The position numbers and the translations under genes are program-made. DNA of 64,000 nt, taken from positions 1 through 64,000 of the forward strand of contig WTBR01000104.1 in the NCBI GenBank assembly GCA_013138975.1. Reading direction: 5' to 3'. The notes beneath the pieces are model-generated. The model made no database searches. It had not been told where the DNA came from and was given only the letters and a program-made list of their open reading frames with translations. Shown piece after piece: positions 45,065 through 55,384 of this stretch. Every line of letters begins with the position of its first letter. Within the stretch, counting starts at the first letter, position 1. This DNA comes from Bacteroidales bacterium (GTDB lineage: Bacteria > Bacteroidota > Bacteroidia > Bacteroidales > UBA12077).

Positions 45065-45952
45065 TTATTTTACTAATTGTAAGAACTGATCTTCCAAACT
45101 CTGTTTTTTAACAACTATTTTCGAAAGAGGAAATCCCTTTTCAAAACAAAACTTACTTAATTCAGTTGAATTATGATCAGATTCTAATACTACCGCCAAA
45201 TCTTCATCTTTCATATAGATCTTACTTGCTAACCCAGATCTAATAAGTATTTCTTCAAGCTCATATAGGTTTTCCGCCTGAATAAATACAGTTTCTTCTG
45301 AAGACAACAACTCTCCTACTTTACCATTTGCAACTATTTCTCCTGATTTTAAAATAGCAACATGTGAACAAACTTTTTCAACTTCATCAAGAATATGACT
45401 TGCAATAATAATTGTTTTTCCCTCTGCAGCTTGTGACTGAATAATTTTTCTTACTTCAGCAAAACCCTCGGGATCTAATCCATTTGTTGGCTCATCAAGA
45501 ACTAAAACCTCTGGATTCCCAACTAGAACAGATGCAATAGACATTCGTTGTTTCATCCCAAGTGACAAATGCCCGAATTTAGTATGTTTTCTTTTTAATA
45601 GATCAGCTACACCTAAAGCATAATTAATATCTTTTTCAGAAGCATTTTTAATAGTTGCTACTATCTTAAGATTTTCCCATAGTGTTAAATAAGGATAAAA
45701 ATTAGGTGTTTCTATTAAAGAACCTATTCTACGGCGAGCCAGTTTTGTAAAAGCTTCATCAAACCATTGATAACTTCCTCCGTTTGCGTTTAAAATTCCT
45801 AAAACAACAGCTAAAGTCGTGGTTTTCCCACTTCCATTAGGTCCTAAAATACCATATACTTCACCTTTTTTTACCTCCAAGGATACATCTCGAACAGCTT
45901 GAATATTCCCGTAATTTTTACTGAGGTGGTTTATCTTTAATACTGTATCCAC
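45065..45952 (-). CDS. ABC exporter ATP-binding protein
   Basis: 295 residues. Walker A GPNGSGKTTT, signature LSLGMKQRMS, Walker B VLVLDEPTNGLDPEG and the switch His in ASHILDEVE are all present. The C-terminal 70 residues are the usual extension of bacitracin/lantibiotic-type ATPases. Pairs with the ABC-2 permease immediately downstream; likely antibiotic- or lipid-type export. Confidence 0.93.
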   Translation of the reverse strand: MDTVLKINHLSKNYGNIQAVRDVSLEVKKGEVYGILGPNGSGKTTTLAVVLGILNANGGSYQWFDEAFTKLARRRIGSLIETPNFYPYLTLWENLKIVATIKNASEKDINYALGVADLLKRKHTKFGHLSLGMKQRMSIASVLVGNPEVLVLDEPTNGLDPEGFAEVRKIIQSQAAEGKTIIIASHILDEVEKVCSHVAILKSGEIVANGKVGELLSSEETVFIQAENLYELEEILIRSGLASKIYMKDEDLAVVLESDHNSTELSKFCFEKGFPLSKIVVKKQSLEDQFLQLVK

Positions 45953-45977
45953 AAGTCCAAATGTTTAGTTGTTTATT

Positions 45978-46002
45978 AAAAACGGGATGCTTTTGCATCC
46001 CG
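45978..46002 (-). terminator. Intrinsic terminator of recQ
   Basis: Minus strand CGGGATGC, loop AAAA, GCATCCCG followed by TTTTT: 8-bp perfect stem directly after recQ, before the ABC exporter pair. Confidence 0.8.
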
Positions 46003-46040
46003 AACAAAATATATTTTTTTGTATTAATCAATAACTTAAA

Positions 46041-48236
46041 TTAATTTCCTAATTCTGAAAAGAATTTAATTCTCATTAATCTAATTTCCTCTTCGGAGTA
46101 TTCATCTTCTCCTAATTCCTCAAGAGCTGCCTCTATAGATTCTGTTTCTGCATCTTCCCTAAAATACTCGTAAATATCATCTTGTTTATCTTCATCAATT
46201 TTATCATTAATATAATAATCAATATTAATTTTAGTCCCGGATTGAACTATTGATTCTATTTCGTCAAGTAATTGATTCATTTCTATGCCCTTAGCATTCG
46301 CAATGTCAGTTAAAGGCATTTGTCTATCTATACTTTGAATAATATAAACTTTCATCCCAGATTTATTTACAACTGATTTTACAACCATATCCATAGGTCG
46401 AATAATCTCTTTCTCCTCCACATACTTCTCAATTAACTCGACAAACTTTTTTCCATATTTTTGAGCCTTACCAGCACCAACACCGGCTATATGTTGCATT
46501 TCATCCAATGTTATAGGATACTGTATAGCCATATCTTCAATAGATGGATCTTGAAAAATTACAAATGGAGGTAAAGTCAAATCCTTTGCTACTTTTTTTC
46601 TTAAGTCTCTTAAGATATTAAATAACTCTGTATCTACAGCTCCAGTTTTACCTGCACCTGATTTTGCATCCATTTCATCATCTGCAGATTCATAATCATG
46701 ATCTTTAGTTAGAGTAAATGATGTTGGGTTTTTAATATATTCCTTACCTGCTTTATTAAGACTCAACAAACCATAATTCTCAATATCTTTATCAATAAAG
46801 CCTGCAACCAAAGCTTGTCTTATTACAGCATTCCAATATTTTGGATCTTCTTTAGAACCGTCTCCAAAAAGTTCCAATTCATGATGTTTATATGATTTTA
46901 TTGCTGTATTCTTAATTCCGGAAACTACATTTGCAACGTGATCTGATTTAAATTTTTCTTTTACAGCTAAAATTGCACTTAAAGCTAAAACAACATCGTC
47001 CTTACCTTCAAACTGTTCTTTTGGATGATTACAATTATCGCAATTTTCACAATTTTCTACATGATACATTTCACCAAAATAATGAAGCAATATTTTTCTT
47101 CTACAAACAGCAGTCTCTGCATAAGCTACAGTTTCTAATAATAATTGCTTTCCTATCTCCTGCTCTGCCAAAGGTTTTCCTTGCATGAATTTTTCAAGCT
47201 TTTGTATATCTTTATAACTATAAAACGATATACATTTACCTTCGCCACCATCACGTCCTGCTCTTCCTGTTTCCTGATAATAACCTTCTAAACTCTTTGG
47301 TATATCATAATGTATAACAAATCGCACATCAGGTTTATCAATTCCCATTCCAAAAGCAATCGTTGCAACAATCACATCAACATCCTCCATTAGGAATTTA
47401 TCCTGATTAGAACTTCTTGTTGCCGCATCCATTCCAGCATGATATGCAAGTGCTTTTATTCCATTAACATGCAATATTTCAGCAAGCTCTTCAACTTTTT
47501 TTCTACTTAAACAGTATATTATTCCTGATTTTCCAGAATTATTTTTAATAAACTTTATAATTTCTTTAGCTGCATTAACCTTAGGGCGAACTTCGTAATA
47601 CAAATTATCTCGATTAAACGAAGATTTAAAAACACTCGCATTAATCATTTCCAAATTTTTCTGGATATCACTTTGTACTTTTGGTGTTGCAGTAGCTGTT
47701 AAAGCAATTAATGGAGCTACTCCTATTTTGTTTATAATTGGTCTGATTCGTCTATATTCAGGTCTAAAATCATGACCCCACTCAGAAATACAATGAGCCT
47801 CGTCAACGGCATAAAAAGAGATTTTTATTTTTTGTAAAAACGCAATGTTCTCTTCTTTAGTCAAAGATTCGGGTGCCACGTAAAGCAACTTTGTTTTACC
47901 ATCTATAACATCCTGCTTTACCTTCTGCATCTGGGTTTTAGTTAACGATGAATTAAGAAAATGAGCTATGCCATCTTCCGTACTAAACCCTCGCATTGCA
48001 TCAACTTGATTTTTCATCAAAGCAATTAATGGAGATATTACAATTGCTGTACCTTCCATTATTAATGATGGTAATTGGTAACATAATGATTTACCTCCAC
48101 CAGTTGGCATTAAAACAAAAGAATCATTTCCATCAAGTACATTTCTAATTACAACCTCTTGGTTGCCTTTATATGCATTAAATCCAAAATGTTTTTTAAG
48201 AGACTCTTTTAGCGAAATATCTGCTCCTACACTCAT
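46041..48236 (-). CDS. recQ: ATP-dependent DNA helicase RecQ
   Basis: 731 residues, 3'-5' helicase of DNA repair and recombination. Motif I MPTGGGKSLCYQLP, DEAH box as VDEAHCISEWGHDFRPEY, motif VI QETGRAGRDG, the four-Cys zinc-binding domain (YHVENCENCDNCNHP preceded by CRR), winged helix and one HRDC domain (about 535-615). A further 100-residue acidic tail, longer than E. coli RecQ (about 610), is typical of the Bacteroidota form. Confidence 0.97.
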   Translation of the reverse strand: MSVGADISLKESLKKHFGFNAYKGNQEVVIRNVLDGNDSFVLMPTGGGKSLCYQLPSLIMEGTAIVISPLIALMKNQVDAMRGFSTEDGIAHFLNSSLTKTQMQKVKQDVIDGKTKLLYVAPESLTKEENIAFLQKIKISFYAVDEAHCISEWGHDFRPEYRRIRPIINKIGVAPLIALTATATPKVQSDIQKNLEMINASVFKSSFNRDNLYYEVRPKVNAAKEIIKFIKNNSGKSGIIYCLSRKKVEELAEILHVNGIKALAYHAGMDAATRSSNQDKFLMEDVDVIVATIAFGMGIDKPDVRFVIHYDIPKSLEGYYQETGRAGRDGGEGKCISFYSYKDIQKLEKFMQGKPLAEQEIGKQLLLETVAYAETAVCRRKILLHYFGEMYHVENCENCDNCNHPKEQFEGKDDVVLALSAILAVKEKFKSDHVANVVSGIKNTAIKSYKHHELELFGDGSKEDPKYWNAVIRQALVAGFIDKDIENYGLLSLNKAGKEYIKNPTSFTLTKDHDYESADDEMDAKSGAGKTGAVDTELFNILRDLRKKVAKDLTLPPFVIFQDPSIEDMAIQYPITLDEMQHIAGVGAGKAQKYGKKFVELIEKYVEEKEIIRPMDMVVKSVVNKSGMKVYIIQSIDRQMPLTDIANAKGIEMNQLLDEIESIVQSGTKINIDYYINDKIDEDKQDDIYEYFREDAETESIEAALEELGEDEYSEEEIRLMRIKFFSELGN

Positions 48237-48349
48237 ACCTGTCTATAAATTTTAATCTTAAATTGCTGAAAATAAGCATTTAACAACTCAAGCACTTTTA
48301 TTTAAAAATTCTTTTTACTAATTCAAATATATGTTTTATAAGAAACTTA

Positions 48350-48379
48350 TTTGGTTTGTTTCAAAATTAAATACATTTG
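48350..48379 (+). promoter_or_regulatory. Promoter of the kdsD-tatC-DUF5686 run
   Basis: TTTG (48350-48353), 18 bases, TACATTTG (48372-48379): near-consensus Bacteroidota promoter about 97 bp upstream of the kdsD ATG. Confidence 0.6.
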
Positions 48380-48475
48380 TACATAAATTTACAATAAATT
48401 TTTAAAAACTTATATATCTAATCCTACATTTTTATTTACTTTTTGATGAATGCCAGGATATAAAACAATTTACAT

Positions 48476-49432
48476 ATGAATATTACTGAATTAGCAAAAA
48501 ATACAATTCTACAAGAAGCCGAATCTATTAAAAAATTAGCTGACTATATTGATTCAGATTTTGAAAAAGTTGTTACAATAATATATGAGAGTAAAGGTAG
48601 AGTAATTATTACAGGAATTGGCAAAAGTGCAAACATTGCACAAAAAATTGTTGCTACCTTAAACTCAACAGGAACGCCAGCAATATTTATGCATGCTGCT
48701 GATGCTATTCATGGCGATTTAGGAATTGTTCAAGAAGATGATGTTGTAATTTGCATTTCGAAAAGTGGTAATACTCCTGAAATAAAGGTTCTTGTTCCTT
48801 TGATTAAAAGCAGAGGAAATAAATTAATTGGGATGGTTTCTAAAACAGATTCCTTTTTAGGAAAAGAGTCTGATTATGTTTTAAAATCGACCGTTGATAA
48901 AGAAGCTTGTCCCAACAACCTTGCTCCAACGAACAGTACCACTGCACAATTGGTAGTTGGAGATGCCTTAGCTGTTTGTTTATTAGAATACAGGGGATTT
49001 TCAAGCGACGATTTTGCAAAAGTTCATCCAGGTGGAGCTTTAGGTAAAAAGCTTTACATGCGTGTTGACGATCTGTATAAGAACAATGAAGCACCAAAAG
49101 TTTATGCCAACGAAAATGTAAAAAATGTAATTATCGAAATAAGCTCGAAACGGTTAGGTGCAACTGTTGTTCTTGATGACTCCAAAAAAGTGTTAGGTAT
49201 AATAACTGATGGTGATATAAGACGAATGTTGCAAAAACATGATACGTTTGAAAATTTAACCGCAAAAGATATAATGTCTGTAAATCCAAAAACAGTTGAT
49301 AAAGATGAACTTGCCATTAATGCATCTCTTTTAATGGAAAATAACAACATTACACAACTTGTAGTTTTACATAAAGAAAATTATATAGGAATTGTACATT
49401 TACATGATATTTTCAAAGAAGGAATAATATAG
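48476..49432 (+). CDS. kdsD: Arabinose-5-phosphate isomerase (KdsD/KpsF family)
   Basis: 318 residues. SIS domain (about 30-190) with ITGIGKSANIAQKI, SKSGNTPEI and PTNSTTAQLVVGDALA (separate blocks), then two CBS domains (about 205-318). It converts ribulose 5-phosphate to arabinose 5-phosphate for KDO in lipopolysaccharide. tatC starts 31 bases downstream. Confidence 0.94.
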   Translation: MNITELAKNTILQEAESIKKLADYIDSDFEKVVTIIYESKGRVIITGIGKSANIAQKIVATLNSTGTPAIFMHAADAIHGDLGIVQEDDVVICISKSGNTPEIKVLVPLIKSRGNKLIGMVSKTDSFLGKESDYVLKSTVDKEACPNNLAPTNSTTAQLVVGDALAVCLLEYRGFSSDDFAKVHPGGALGKKLYMRVDDLYKNNEAPKVYANENVKNVIIEISSKRLGATVVLDDSKKVLGIITDGDIRRMLQKHDTFENLTAKDIMSVNPKTVDKDELAINASLLMENNNITQLVVLHKENYIGIVHLHDIFKEGII

Positions 49433-49463
49433 CAAATATAGTTATCAATTGATCTAATTTAAA

Positions 49464-50267
49464 ATGGTTACACAAGAAAGCGACATGTCATTTTTAGAAC
49501 ATCTTGAGGAATTAAGATGGCATTTAATAAGAGCAATTACAGCAATTATTATTATTGCAATTGTTGCATTCATATTCCACGAAATAGTATTTGATAAAAT
49601 AATTCTTGCACCAAAAAATTCTGATTTTTTTACAAATAAACTTTTATGCCTTTTGGGCGAAAAAGTTAATATCCCTAAATTATGCATTAATACAATATCT
49701 TTTCAGATAATAAGTATTAAAATGGCAGGTCAATTTACAATGCATATTACCACTTCAATATTTGTTGGAATAATTGTTGGGTTCCCATATCTTTTCTGGG
49801 AGTTATGGCGTTTTTTAAGACCTGCTCTTCTTACAAATGAAGCAAAACACTCAAGAGGAGCTGTTTTTACAAGTTCATTTCTTTTTTTAGCTGGAATATT
49901 ATTTGGCTATTATGTTATTGCGCCATTATCAATTCATTTCTTAGGATCATATAATGTAAGCGATCAAGTCGTAAATCAAATTAATTTAAAATCATATATT
50001 GGAACTATTACATCTGTTACACTTGCTGCCGGAGTTACTTTCGAACTTCCTGTGTTAATATACTTTTTAAGTAAAGCAGGAATAGTTACTCCTGAGTTTT
50101 TAAGAAAATACAGGCGACACTCGATAGTTGTTATTTTAATTTTAGCAGCAACAATAACACCTCCAGACATTTTTAGTCTTGTTCTGGTTACATTTCCATT
50201 ATTAATTCTTTACGAAGCAGGTATAATTATCTCCAAAAAAATCGTTAAAAGCAAAAGTTCTAAATAA
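49464..50267 (+). CDS. tatC: Sec-independent translocase subunit TatC
   Basis: 267 residues, six membrane helices. The N-terminal block MSFLEHLEELRWHLIRA (receptor site for the twin-arginine motif) and the loop FLRPALLTNEAKH with RHSIVVILILAATITPPD are characteristic. Its presence shows that Tat export, suspected for AmrS in this window, exists in the organism. The insertion of about 40 residues after the first helix is usual in Bacteroidota. Confidence 0.96.
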   Translation: MVTQESDMSFLEHLEELRWHLIRAITAIIIIAIVAFIFHEIVFDKIILAPKNSDFFTNKLLCLLGEKVNIPKLCINTISFQIISIKMAGQFTMHITTSIFVGIIVGFPYLFWELWRFLRPALLTNEAKHSRGAVFTSSFLFLAGILFGYYVIAPLSIHFLGSYNVSDQVVNQINLKSYIGTITSVTLAAGVTFELPVLIYFLSKAGIVTPEFLRKYRRHSIVVILILAATITPPDIFSLVLVTFPLLILYEAGIIISKKIVKSKSSK

Positions 50268-50299
50268 ACAAAATTGATTTTCATTGTTTAAACCAGGTA

Positions 50300-52762
50300 A
50301 TGAAAAAAATATTTCTTTTTTGGATTATTATAATTGGATTCCTTTTAACAGGCACTGTGTCAATTGGTCAAATAACCAAAGTACGCGGAAAGATTATTGA
50401 TGCAAACACATTAGAACCTCTCCCATTTGTAAATGTTACTTTTAAAAATTCAACAATTGGTACAATTACGAATACCGACGGTGAATATTTCTTAGAAACA
50501 CGAAATTATTATGATTCTATTTCTGTTTCCTTTGTTGGTTATAAGTTACAATCACAATTTATTCACAAAAACCATTTTCAAGAAATTAATTTTGCCTTAG
50601 AATCGAATATTTTTGAATTAGAAGAAATTGTTATTCTTCCAACGGAAAACCCGGCGCATCCTATTCTTCGGAATATAATAACCAATAAAGAAAAACATAA
50701 TCCGAAGAAGTTTGATTCATATGTTTACAAACTTTATAATAAAGTTGAAATAGATGTAAATAATGTTGATGAAGAATTTAAAAATCAAGGTTTTTTACGT
50801 GACTTCCAGTTTATCTTTGATTATGTCGATACTTCAGTAATAACAGGAAAATCCTATTTGCCATTATTTATTACAGAATCCTTTTCCGATTATTATTTTA
50901 ACAAAAATCCTAAAGTTGAGCGTGAATTTATTACAGCAACAAAAATCTCAGGAATTGAAAATGCAAGTTTATCTCAATTCACTGGGAAAATGTATCAGAA
51001 AATTAATATCTTTGAGAATTTTCAGAAAGTTTTCGAACCAGGATTCGTTAGTCCTATTGCTAATTTTGGATTAAATCATTACAAATATTATCTTATTGAT
51101 AGTGCTTTTATTGGCAATAAATGGTGTTATCAAATATCTTTTGTTCCAAAAAGAAAACAAGAACGAACCTTTCGAGGAGATCTTTGGGTTAACGACACCA
51201 CATTTGCCATCGTGAAAATAAAAATGCGAATGGCAAAAAATGTAAATGTAAATTACATTAATGATTTCCTTGTTGAATATGAGTACGCACCTGTTGATGA
51301 CAGCTTATGGTTTTTAACTAATGAAAAATTGTTTTTTGATTTTAATATTACAGACCGTACAACAGGTTTCTTTGGTAAAAAAACGACTAATTACATGGAT
51401 ATTAGATTTAACGTTGATATCCCAAAGGAAATAACAGAACTTAAAGAAAATGTAATTGTTAAAGAAGATGCAATAATTAATGATGGAAACTACTGGGATG
51501 AACACAGACCTATTAGCCTAACTCCTAAAGAAAAAGATATTTATAAAATGGTTGACTCCATAAAACAAGTACCAATCTTTAAGACATATGAGAAACTTGT
51601 TGGAATGTTTGCAATGTATTATTATGAGGTCGGATTATTTGAAATTGGACCTTATTATAAATTTTTCAGTTTTAACGAAATTGAAGGAAATAGATTCCGA
51701 TTAGGAGGACGTACAAGTAATAATTTTAGTAAAAAATTAATGATAAATGCACATGTTGCTTATGGTATAGAAGATGAAAGATTTAAATACGGTGCAGGAT
51801 TTCTATACATGTTTAATAAAAACCCTAGAACCGCATTCGAATTCCAGTATTTAAATGACATTCAACAGCTGGGAAAAAATCCATATTCACTTACAGAGGA
51901 TAATATATTTAGTTCTATTTTACAGAGAAACCCTAACTATAAACTCACAATGGTAAATGATATTATGACATCATTTGAGAAAGAGTGGTTTCAAGGTTTT
52001 TCCAATAAATTAACATTTAACTATTTAAGTATTGAACCAACAGAATATATTCCATTTCAAAAAAGCACCCCTACTGATACCATATACTATGACGACGTAA
52101 CGACTTCTGAAATAAAGTTAAATATTCGTTTTGCTAAAAATGAAAAGTACTTGCGAGGAGAATTTGAAAGAATAAACCTCGGTACAGATGCACCTGTACT
52201 TAATGTAAACTTAACTGCAGGTTTAAAAGATGTTTTTGGAAGTGATTATGAATATTATAAAGTAAGTGTAAACTTTGCTCATAAGATTCCCGTAGGTACA
52301 CTTGGATATTTCAAATATATTTTAGATGCCGGTCAGGTTTTTGGTACAGTACCCTATCCATTACTAAAATTACATGAAGGAAACGAATCTTATGCATTTT
52401 ATAGATATGCCTTTAATATGATGAACTTTTATGAATTCGCAAGTGATAGGTATGCCAGTTTATATTTAGAACATCACTTCCAAGGCTTGTTGTTCAATAA
52501 GATTCCTTTAATCCGAAAATTAAAGTGGCGTGAAGTTATTTCTGCAAAAGGTTTAATTGGTGATTTAAGCGACAGACATGAAAGTATAGTAGATTTTCCT
52601 CAAGAGCTATATTCGTTAAACGATCCTTATTGGGAAGCTAGTGTGGGAATCGAAAATATTTTTAAAATCTTTAGAGTTGACGCCATGTGGAGATTGTCAT
52701 ATTTAGATCATGATAATATTGAAAATTTCGGTTTAAGAGTGTTGGTTCAATTTGTTTTTTAA
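50300..52762 (+). CDS. DUF5686 / carboxypeptidase-like regulatory domain outer-membrane protein
   Basis: 820 residues. Signal peptide (about 1-24), a carboxypeptidase-regulatory-like beta domain (VRGKIIDANTLEPLPFVNV, NTDGEYFL, VSFVGYK), then DUF5686 with a C-terminal beta-barrel-like part ending in VLVQFVF, i.e. a terminal aromatic residue as in outer-membrane barrels. Function unknown; probably outer-membrane. It begins 32 bases after tatC. Confidence 0.85.
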   Translation: MKKIFLFWIIIIGFLLTGTVSIGQITKVRGKIIDANTLEPLPFVNVTFKNSTIGTITNTDGEYFLETRNYYDSISVSFVGYKLQSQFIHKNHFQEINFALESNIFELEEIVILPTENPAHPILRNIITNKEKHNPKKFDSYVYKLYNKVEIDVNNVDEEFKNQGFLRDFQFIFDYVDTSVITGKSYLPLFITESFSDYYFNKNPKVEREFITATKISGIENASLSQFTGKMYQKINIFENFQKVFEPGFVSPIANFGLNHYKYYLIDSAFIGNKWCYQISFVPKRKQERTFRGDLWVNDTTFAIVKIKMRMAKNVNVNYINDFLVEYEYAPVDDSLWFLTNEKLFFDFNITDRTTGFFGKKTTNYMDIRFNVDIPKEITELKENVIVKEDAIINDGNYWDEHRPISLTPKEKDIYKMVDSIKQVPIFKTYEKLVGMFAMYYYEVGLFEIGPYYKFFSFNEIEGNRFRLGGRTSNNFSKKLMINAHVAYGIEDERFKYGAGFLYMFNKNPRTAFEFQYLNDIQQLGKNPYSLTEDNIFSSILQRNPNYKLTMVNDIMTSFEKEWFQGFSNKLTFNYLSIEPTEYIPFQKSTPTDTIYYDDVTTSEIKLNIRFAKNEKYLRGEFERINLGTDAPVLNVNLTAGLKDVFGSDYEYYKVSVNFAHKIPVGTLGYFKYILDAGQVFGTVPYPLLKLHEGNESYAFYRYAFNMMNFYEFASDRYASLYLEHHFQGLLFNKIPLIRKLKWREVISAKGLIGDLSDRHESIVDFPQELYSLNDPYWEASVGIENIFKIFRVDAMWRLSYLDHDNIENFGLRVLVQFVF

Positions 52763-52768
52763 CGAAAA

Positions 52769-52799
52769 AAAGCAAAATTCTTTAAAAGAATCTTGCTTT
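52769..52799. terminator. Bidirectional terminator
   Basis: AAAGCAAAATTCTT (52769-52782) and AAGAATCTTGCTTT (52786-52799) pair over 14 bases with one mismatch and a 3-nt loop, between convergent genes. Confidence 0.7.
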
Positions 52800-52867
52800 A
52801 TATCTTAAATTCAAATTTGAACTACTAATTATTCTGTGATTTTATCTTTTAAGACAAAATTTTGTGT

Positions 52868-54094
52868 TTAAAATATATAACAAATTTTTAATGAATAATT
52901 ATAAAAATCAGATCTCCAAAACAAATATTCAAATAATCTTCGATTAGGATCTCGTCTAAACTCTATACTATATTTATTGTTATATTCATATCCAAGACCA
53001 AAACTCAATAAAGAAACAGTACTTCCACGAACTTCCAAATCATGACTATCATCTAAATAATCAATTTTCGAGTTGAAATTAATATCATAAAATGCAATCG
53101 CATTAATAAAGATTTTTGATTTATCATTTAAGAAAAAATAATGCCGTAATCCTAAACCAACGGACAAAGTGTTAATTTCCGCTTTTACTGTTTCTATGGG
53201 TCTCCATCCTAGTTTAATTTCATTCTCTGCTTTATAGCTTTTAAATGATGGTTCTAAAAAAAGTGACCATTTATTTTTATTAAACGGTAATGTCATCTCA
53301 ATTTCAACTCCTAACGCATAGTCGAGATTATATCCAAAATCTACATCTTTTGAAAAACTCTCACTAGATGTAGTATTCCATATGGATAATGAGGTATAAT
53401 TTAAGCTTGGTGAAACTTTTAACCTTAAGTTAATTCCATCTCCTTTTAAGGTGCCACTATATTTCTTATATGAAACTCCCTTTGCATAGTGGTACTTAAT
53501 GAAGTACTTTTCTAAACTAGAAAACTTATAAGTAACATTACTTACTGAACTAATTGTTTTACCATTAATTCTTATTTCTGTCCATAATTGGTTTTGATAT
53601 CTTAAATTAGTTTTTACATCTCCAAATCCACTTTCACCAACAAATTTTTTATATATTAGTTGCTTAGGTAATGCACCTTTAAAAGCATAAAAATATCTCT
53701 TCAAGTTGCCTTCTCCGTAATAGTATAGACTAGCTTCACCCTCAATAATTACCTGTAAGAAAAAGGTTTCACTAGACCATTCTGGCGTTCTTTGTTTACT
53801 TAAATTATTAGTATTAGAACTTGAACGATCAATTTCTAAATCAAATCTTTTATACTTAAATTGATCATGAATACCAAACTCTATAATATCCTCTATAGTT
53901 TTAAGTTTTATTTCATCATCTAAAAATAATTTATACTCAAATTCACTAGGATTATCTTTCCAACCCAAATTTTTAATTAGGCACTCAGTCTTTTCACCAT
54001 CATCACCAATAAAATATCCTTGTTCAAAAACTATTTGCCCAAAAGAATTTGTTATAGATAATACTAATAAAAAAAGTAAAATTTTAAATTTCAT
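52868..54094 (-). CDS. Outer-membrane beta-barrel protein of unknown function
   Basis: 408 residues with a Sec signal peptide (MKFKILLFLLVLSITNSFGQ). The N-terminal GYFIGDDGEKTECLIKNLGWKDNP is a block often seen in Bacteroidota secreted proteins sometimes misannotated as tRNA modification GTPase (it has no GTPase motif). The second half alternates hydrophobic and polar residues and ends in LKICYIF, as in outer-membrane barrels. No function assigned. Confidence 0.75.
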   Translation of the reverse strand: MKFKILLFLLVLSITNSFGQIVFEQGYFIGDDGEKTECLIKNLGWKDNPSEFEYKLFLDDEIKLKTIEDIIEFGIHDQFKYKRFDLEIDRSSSNTNNLSKQRTPEWSSETFFLQVIIEGEASLYYYGEGNLKRYFYAFKGALPKQLIYKKFVGESGFGDVKTNLRYQNQLWTEIRINGKTISSVSNVTYKFSSLEKYFIKYHYAKGVSYKKYSGTLKGDGINLRLKVSPSLNYTSLSIWNTTSSESFSKDVDFGYNLDYALGVEIEMTLPFNKNKWSLFLEPSFKSYKAENEIKLGWRPIETVKAEINTLSVGLGLRHYFFLNDKSKIFINAIAFYDINFNSKIDYLDDSHDLEVRGSTVSLLSFGLGYEYNNKYSIEFRRDPNRRLFEYLFWRSDFYNYSLKICYIF

Positions 54095-54213
54095 GAGACT
54101 TTTGAATTTATTAATTAATAGATTTGTAATGATTTTTATTTAACACCTCAAATCTAATTTATTAATTTGAGACAATAAATTTTAAGTTTCTAACGATCAT
54201 AAAATAAATTTCC

Positions 54214-54972
54214 ATGGATCAGGAAAAAAAGATAGTACTTCGTACCGAAAATTTAGTAAAAAAATATCGTTCTCGGACTGTAGTAAAAGGTGTTTCCCTT
54301 AATGTTAAACAAGGTGAAATTGTTGGCTTACTGGGGCCAAACGGAGCTGGAAAAACAACTACATTTTATATGACTGTTGGGTTAATTACTCCTAATTCCG
54401 GGAAAATATATTTAGATGACGAAGACATTACAAAAGAACCTGTATACAAAAGGGCGCAAAAAGGAATTGGATATTTAGCTCAGGAAGCGTCAGTTTTTAG
54501 GAAATTAAGTATCGAAGATAATATAAAAGCTGTTCTTGAGATGTCTGGAATGTCAAAAGAGGAACAGCGTGAAAGATTAGAAAATTTAATTAACGAGTTT
54601 CGATTGGGGAAAATTCGAAAGAGTTTAGGAATCCAACTTTCAGGTGGAGAACGTCGAAGAACTGAAATTGCTCGTGCCTTAGCAATAAAACCAAAATTCA
54701 TTTTGCTTGATGAGCCTTTTGCAGGTGTTGATCCAATTGCTGTGGAAGATATTCAAGAAATAGTAAGTAAACTAAAAGAAAAAAATATTGGTATTTTAAT
54801 TACCGATCATAATGTTCACGAAACCTTGACGATAACCGATCGAGCATATTTATTATTCGAAGGCTCTATCCTTAAAGCAGGAAATGCAAAAGAACTGGCA
54901 GAAGACGAACAAGTTCGTCGTGTTTACTTGGGTAAAAACTTCGATTTGCGTCAAATTGGTATTGATGACTAA
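54214..54972 (+). CDS. lptB: LPS export ABC transporter ATPase LptB
   Basis: 252 residues. Walker A GPNGAGKTTT, signature LSGGERRRTEIARALA, Walker B FILLDEPFAGVDP and ITDHNVHETL (switch His) match LptB closely. It powers the LptBFG complex that extracts lipopolysaccharide from the inner membrane. The permease genes are elsewhere. A terminator follows at 54993-55026. Confidence 0.97.
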   Translation: MDQEKKIVLRTENLVKKYRSRTVVKGVSLNVKQGEIVGLLGPNGAGKTTTFYMTVGLITPNSGKIYLDDEDITKEPVYKRAQKGIGYLAQEASVFRKLSIEDNIKAVLEMSGMSKEEQRERLENLINEFRLGKIRKSLGIQLSGGERRRTEIARALAIKPKFILLDEPFAGVDPIAVEDIQEIVSKLKEKNIGILITDHNVHETLTITDRAYLLFEGSILKAGNAKELAEDEQVRRVYLGKNFDLRQIGIDD

Positions 54973-54992
54973 TTTGCAATAAAATATTTAAT

Positions 54993-55026
54993 AGGCTGTT
55001 CAAATAAATTGGGCAGCCTTTTTTTT
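54993..55026 (+). terminator. Intrinsic terminator of lptB
   Basis: AGGCTG (54993-54998) and CAGCCT (55014-55019) with inner weak pairs and a run of nine T residues. Confidence 0.75.
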
Positions 55027-55049
55027 GTGCCTTTATATAATAATGAAAA

Positions 55050-55229
55050 TTACTCCTTATTATTATAAGAACACTTTTTGGGAACAATCTTTATCTTTTT
55101 TTTGGAATGTTTTTTTCTTGGACTGCTACAGGTGATATTATTTCTCTTTTTATGCTTCGAAAATTTGATAGCGAATCAATGGTCTCTGACCACCCCCATA
55201 GAATGGGGTTTTATATAGAAATAAAATAA
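55050..55229 (+). pseudogene. C-terminal remnant of a DUF3267-like membrane protein
   Basis: An open stretch without a start codon in the right place reads FGMFFSWTATGDIISLFML followed by RKFDSESM, VSDHPHRMGFYIEIK and stop (TAA 55227-55229). The membrane segment with SxxxTGDI, then a charged stretch and a terminal GFY strand resembles the end of DUF3267 putative zincin peptidases. The HExxH part is absent, so this is a fragment, possibly a short ORF starting at ATG 55107. It and nothing else recognisable fills the gap 55027-55344. Confidence 0.4.
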
Positions 55230-55344
55230 ACTTTCCTTGCTAATTTTAGTAGAATAAATAATACTCATAACCTTCTATGATTGAATAAATTCTAAGGTAA
55301 TAACATTCAAAAACAATTTATATCAAAAAATTCAAAAAAATTTC

Positions 55345-55373
55345 TTGGAATTTAAAAATTTGTAATATATTTG
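55345..55373 (+). promoter_or_regulatory. Promoter of tRNA-Leu
   Basis: TTG (55345-55347), 18 bases, TATATTTG (55366-55373) followed by CA; 12 bases before the mature tRNA 5' end. Confidence 0.65.
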
Positions 55374-55384
55374 CACTCTCATTT

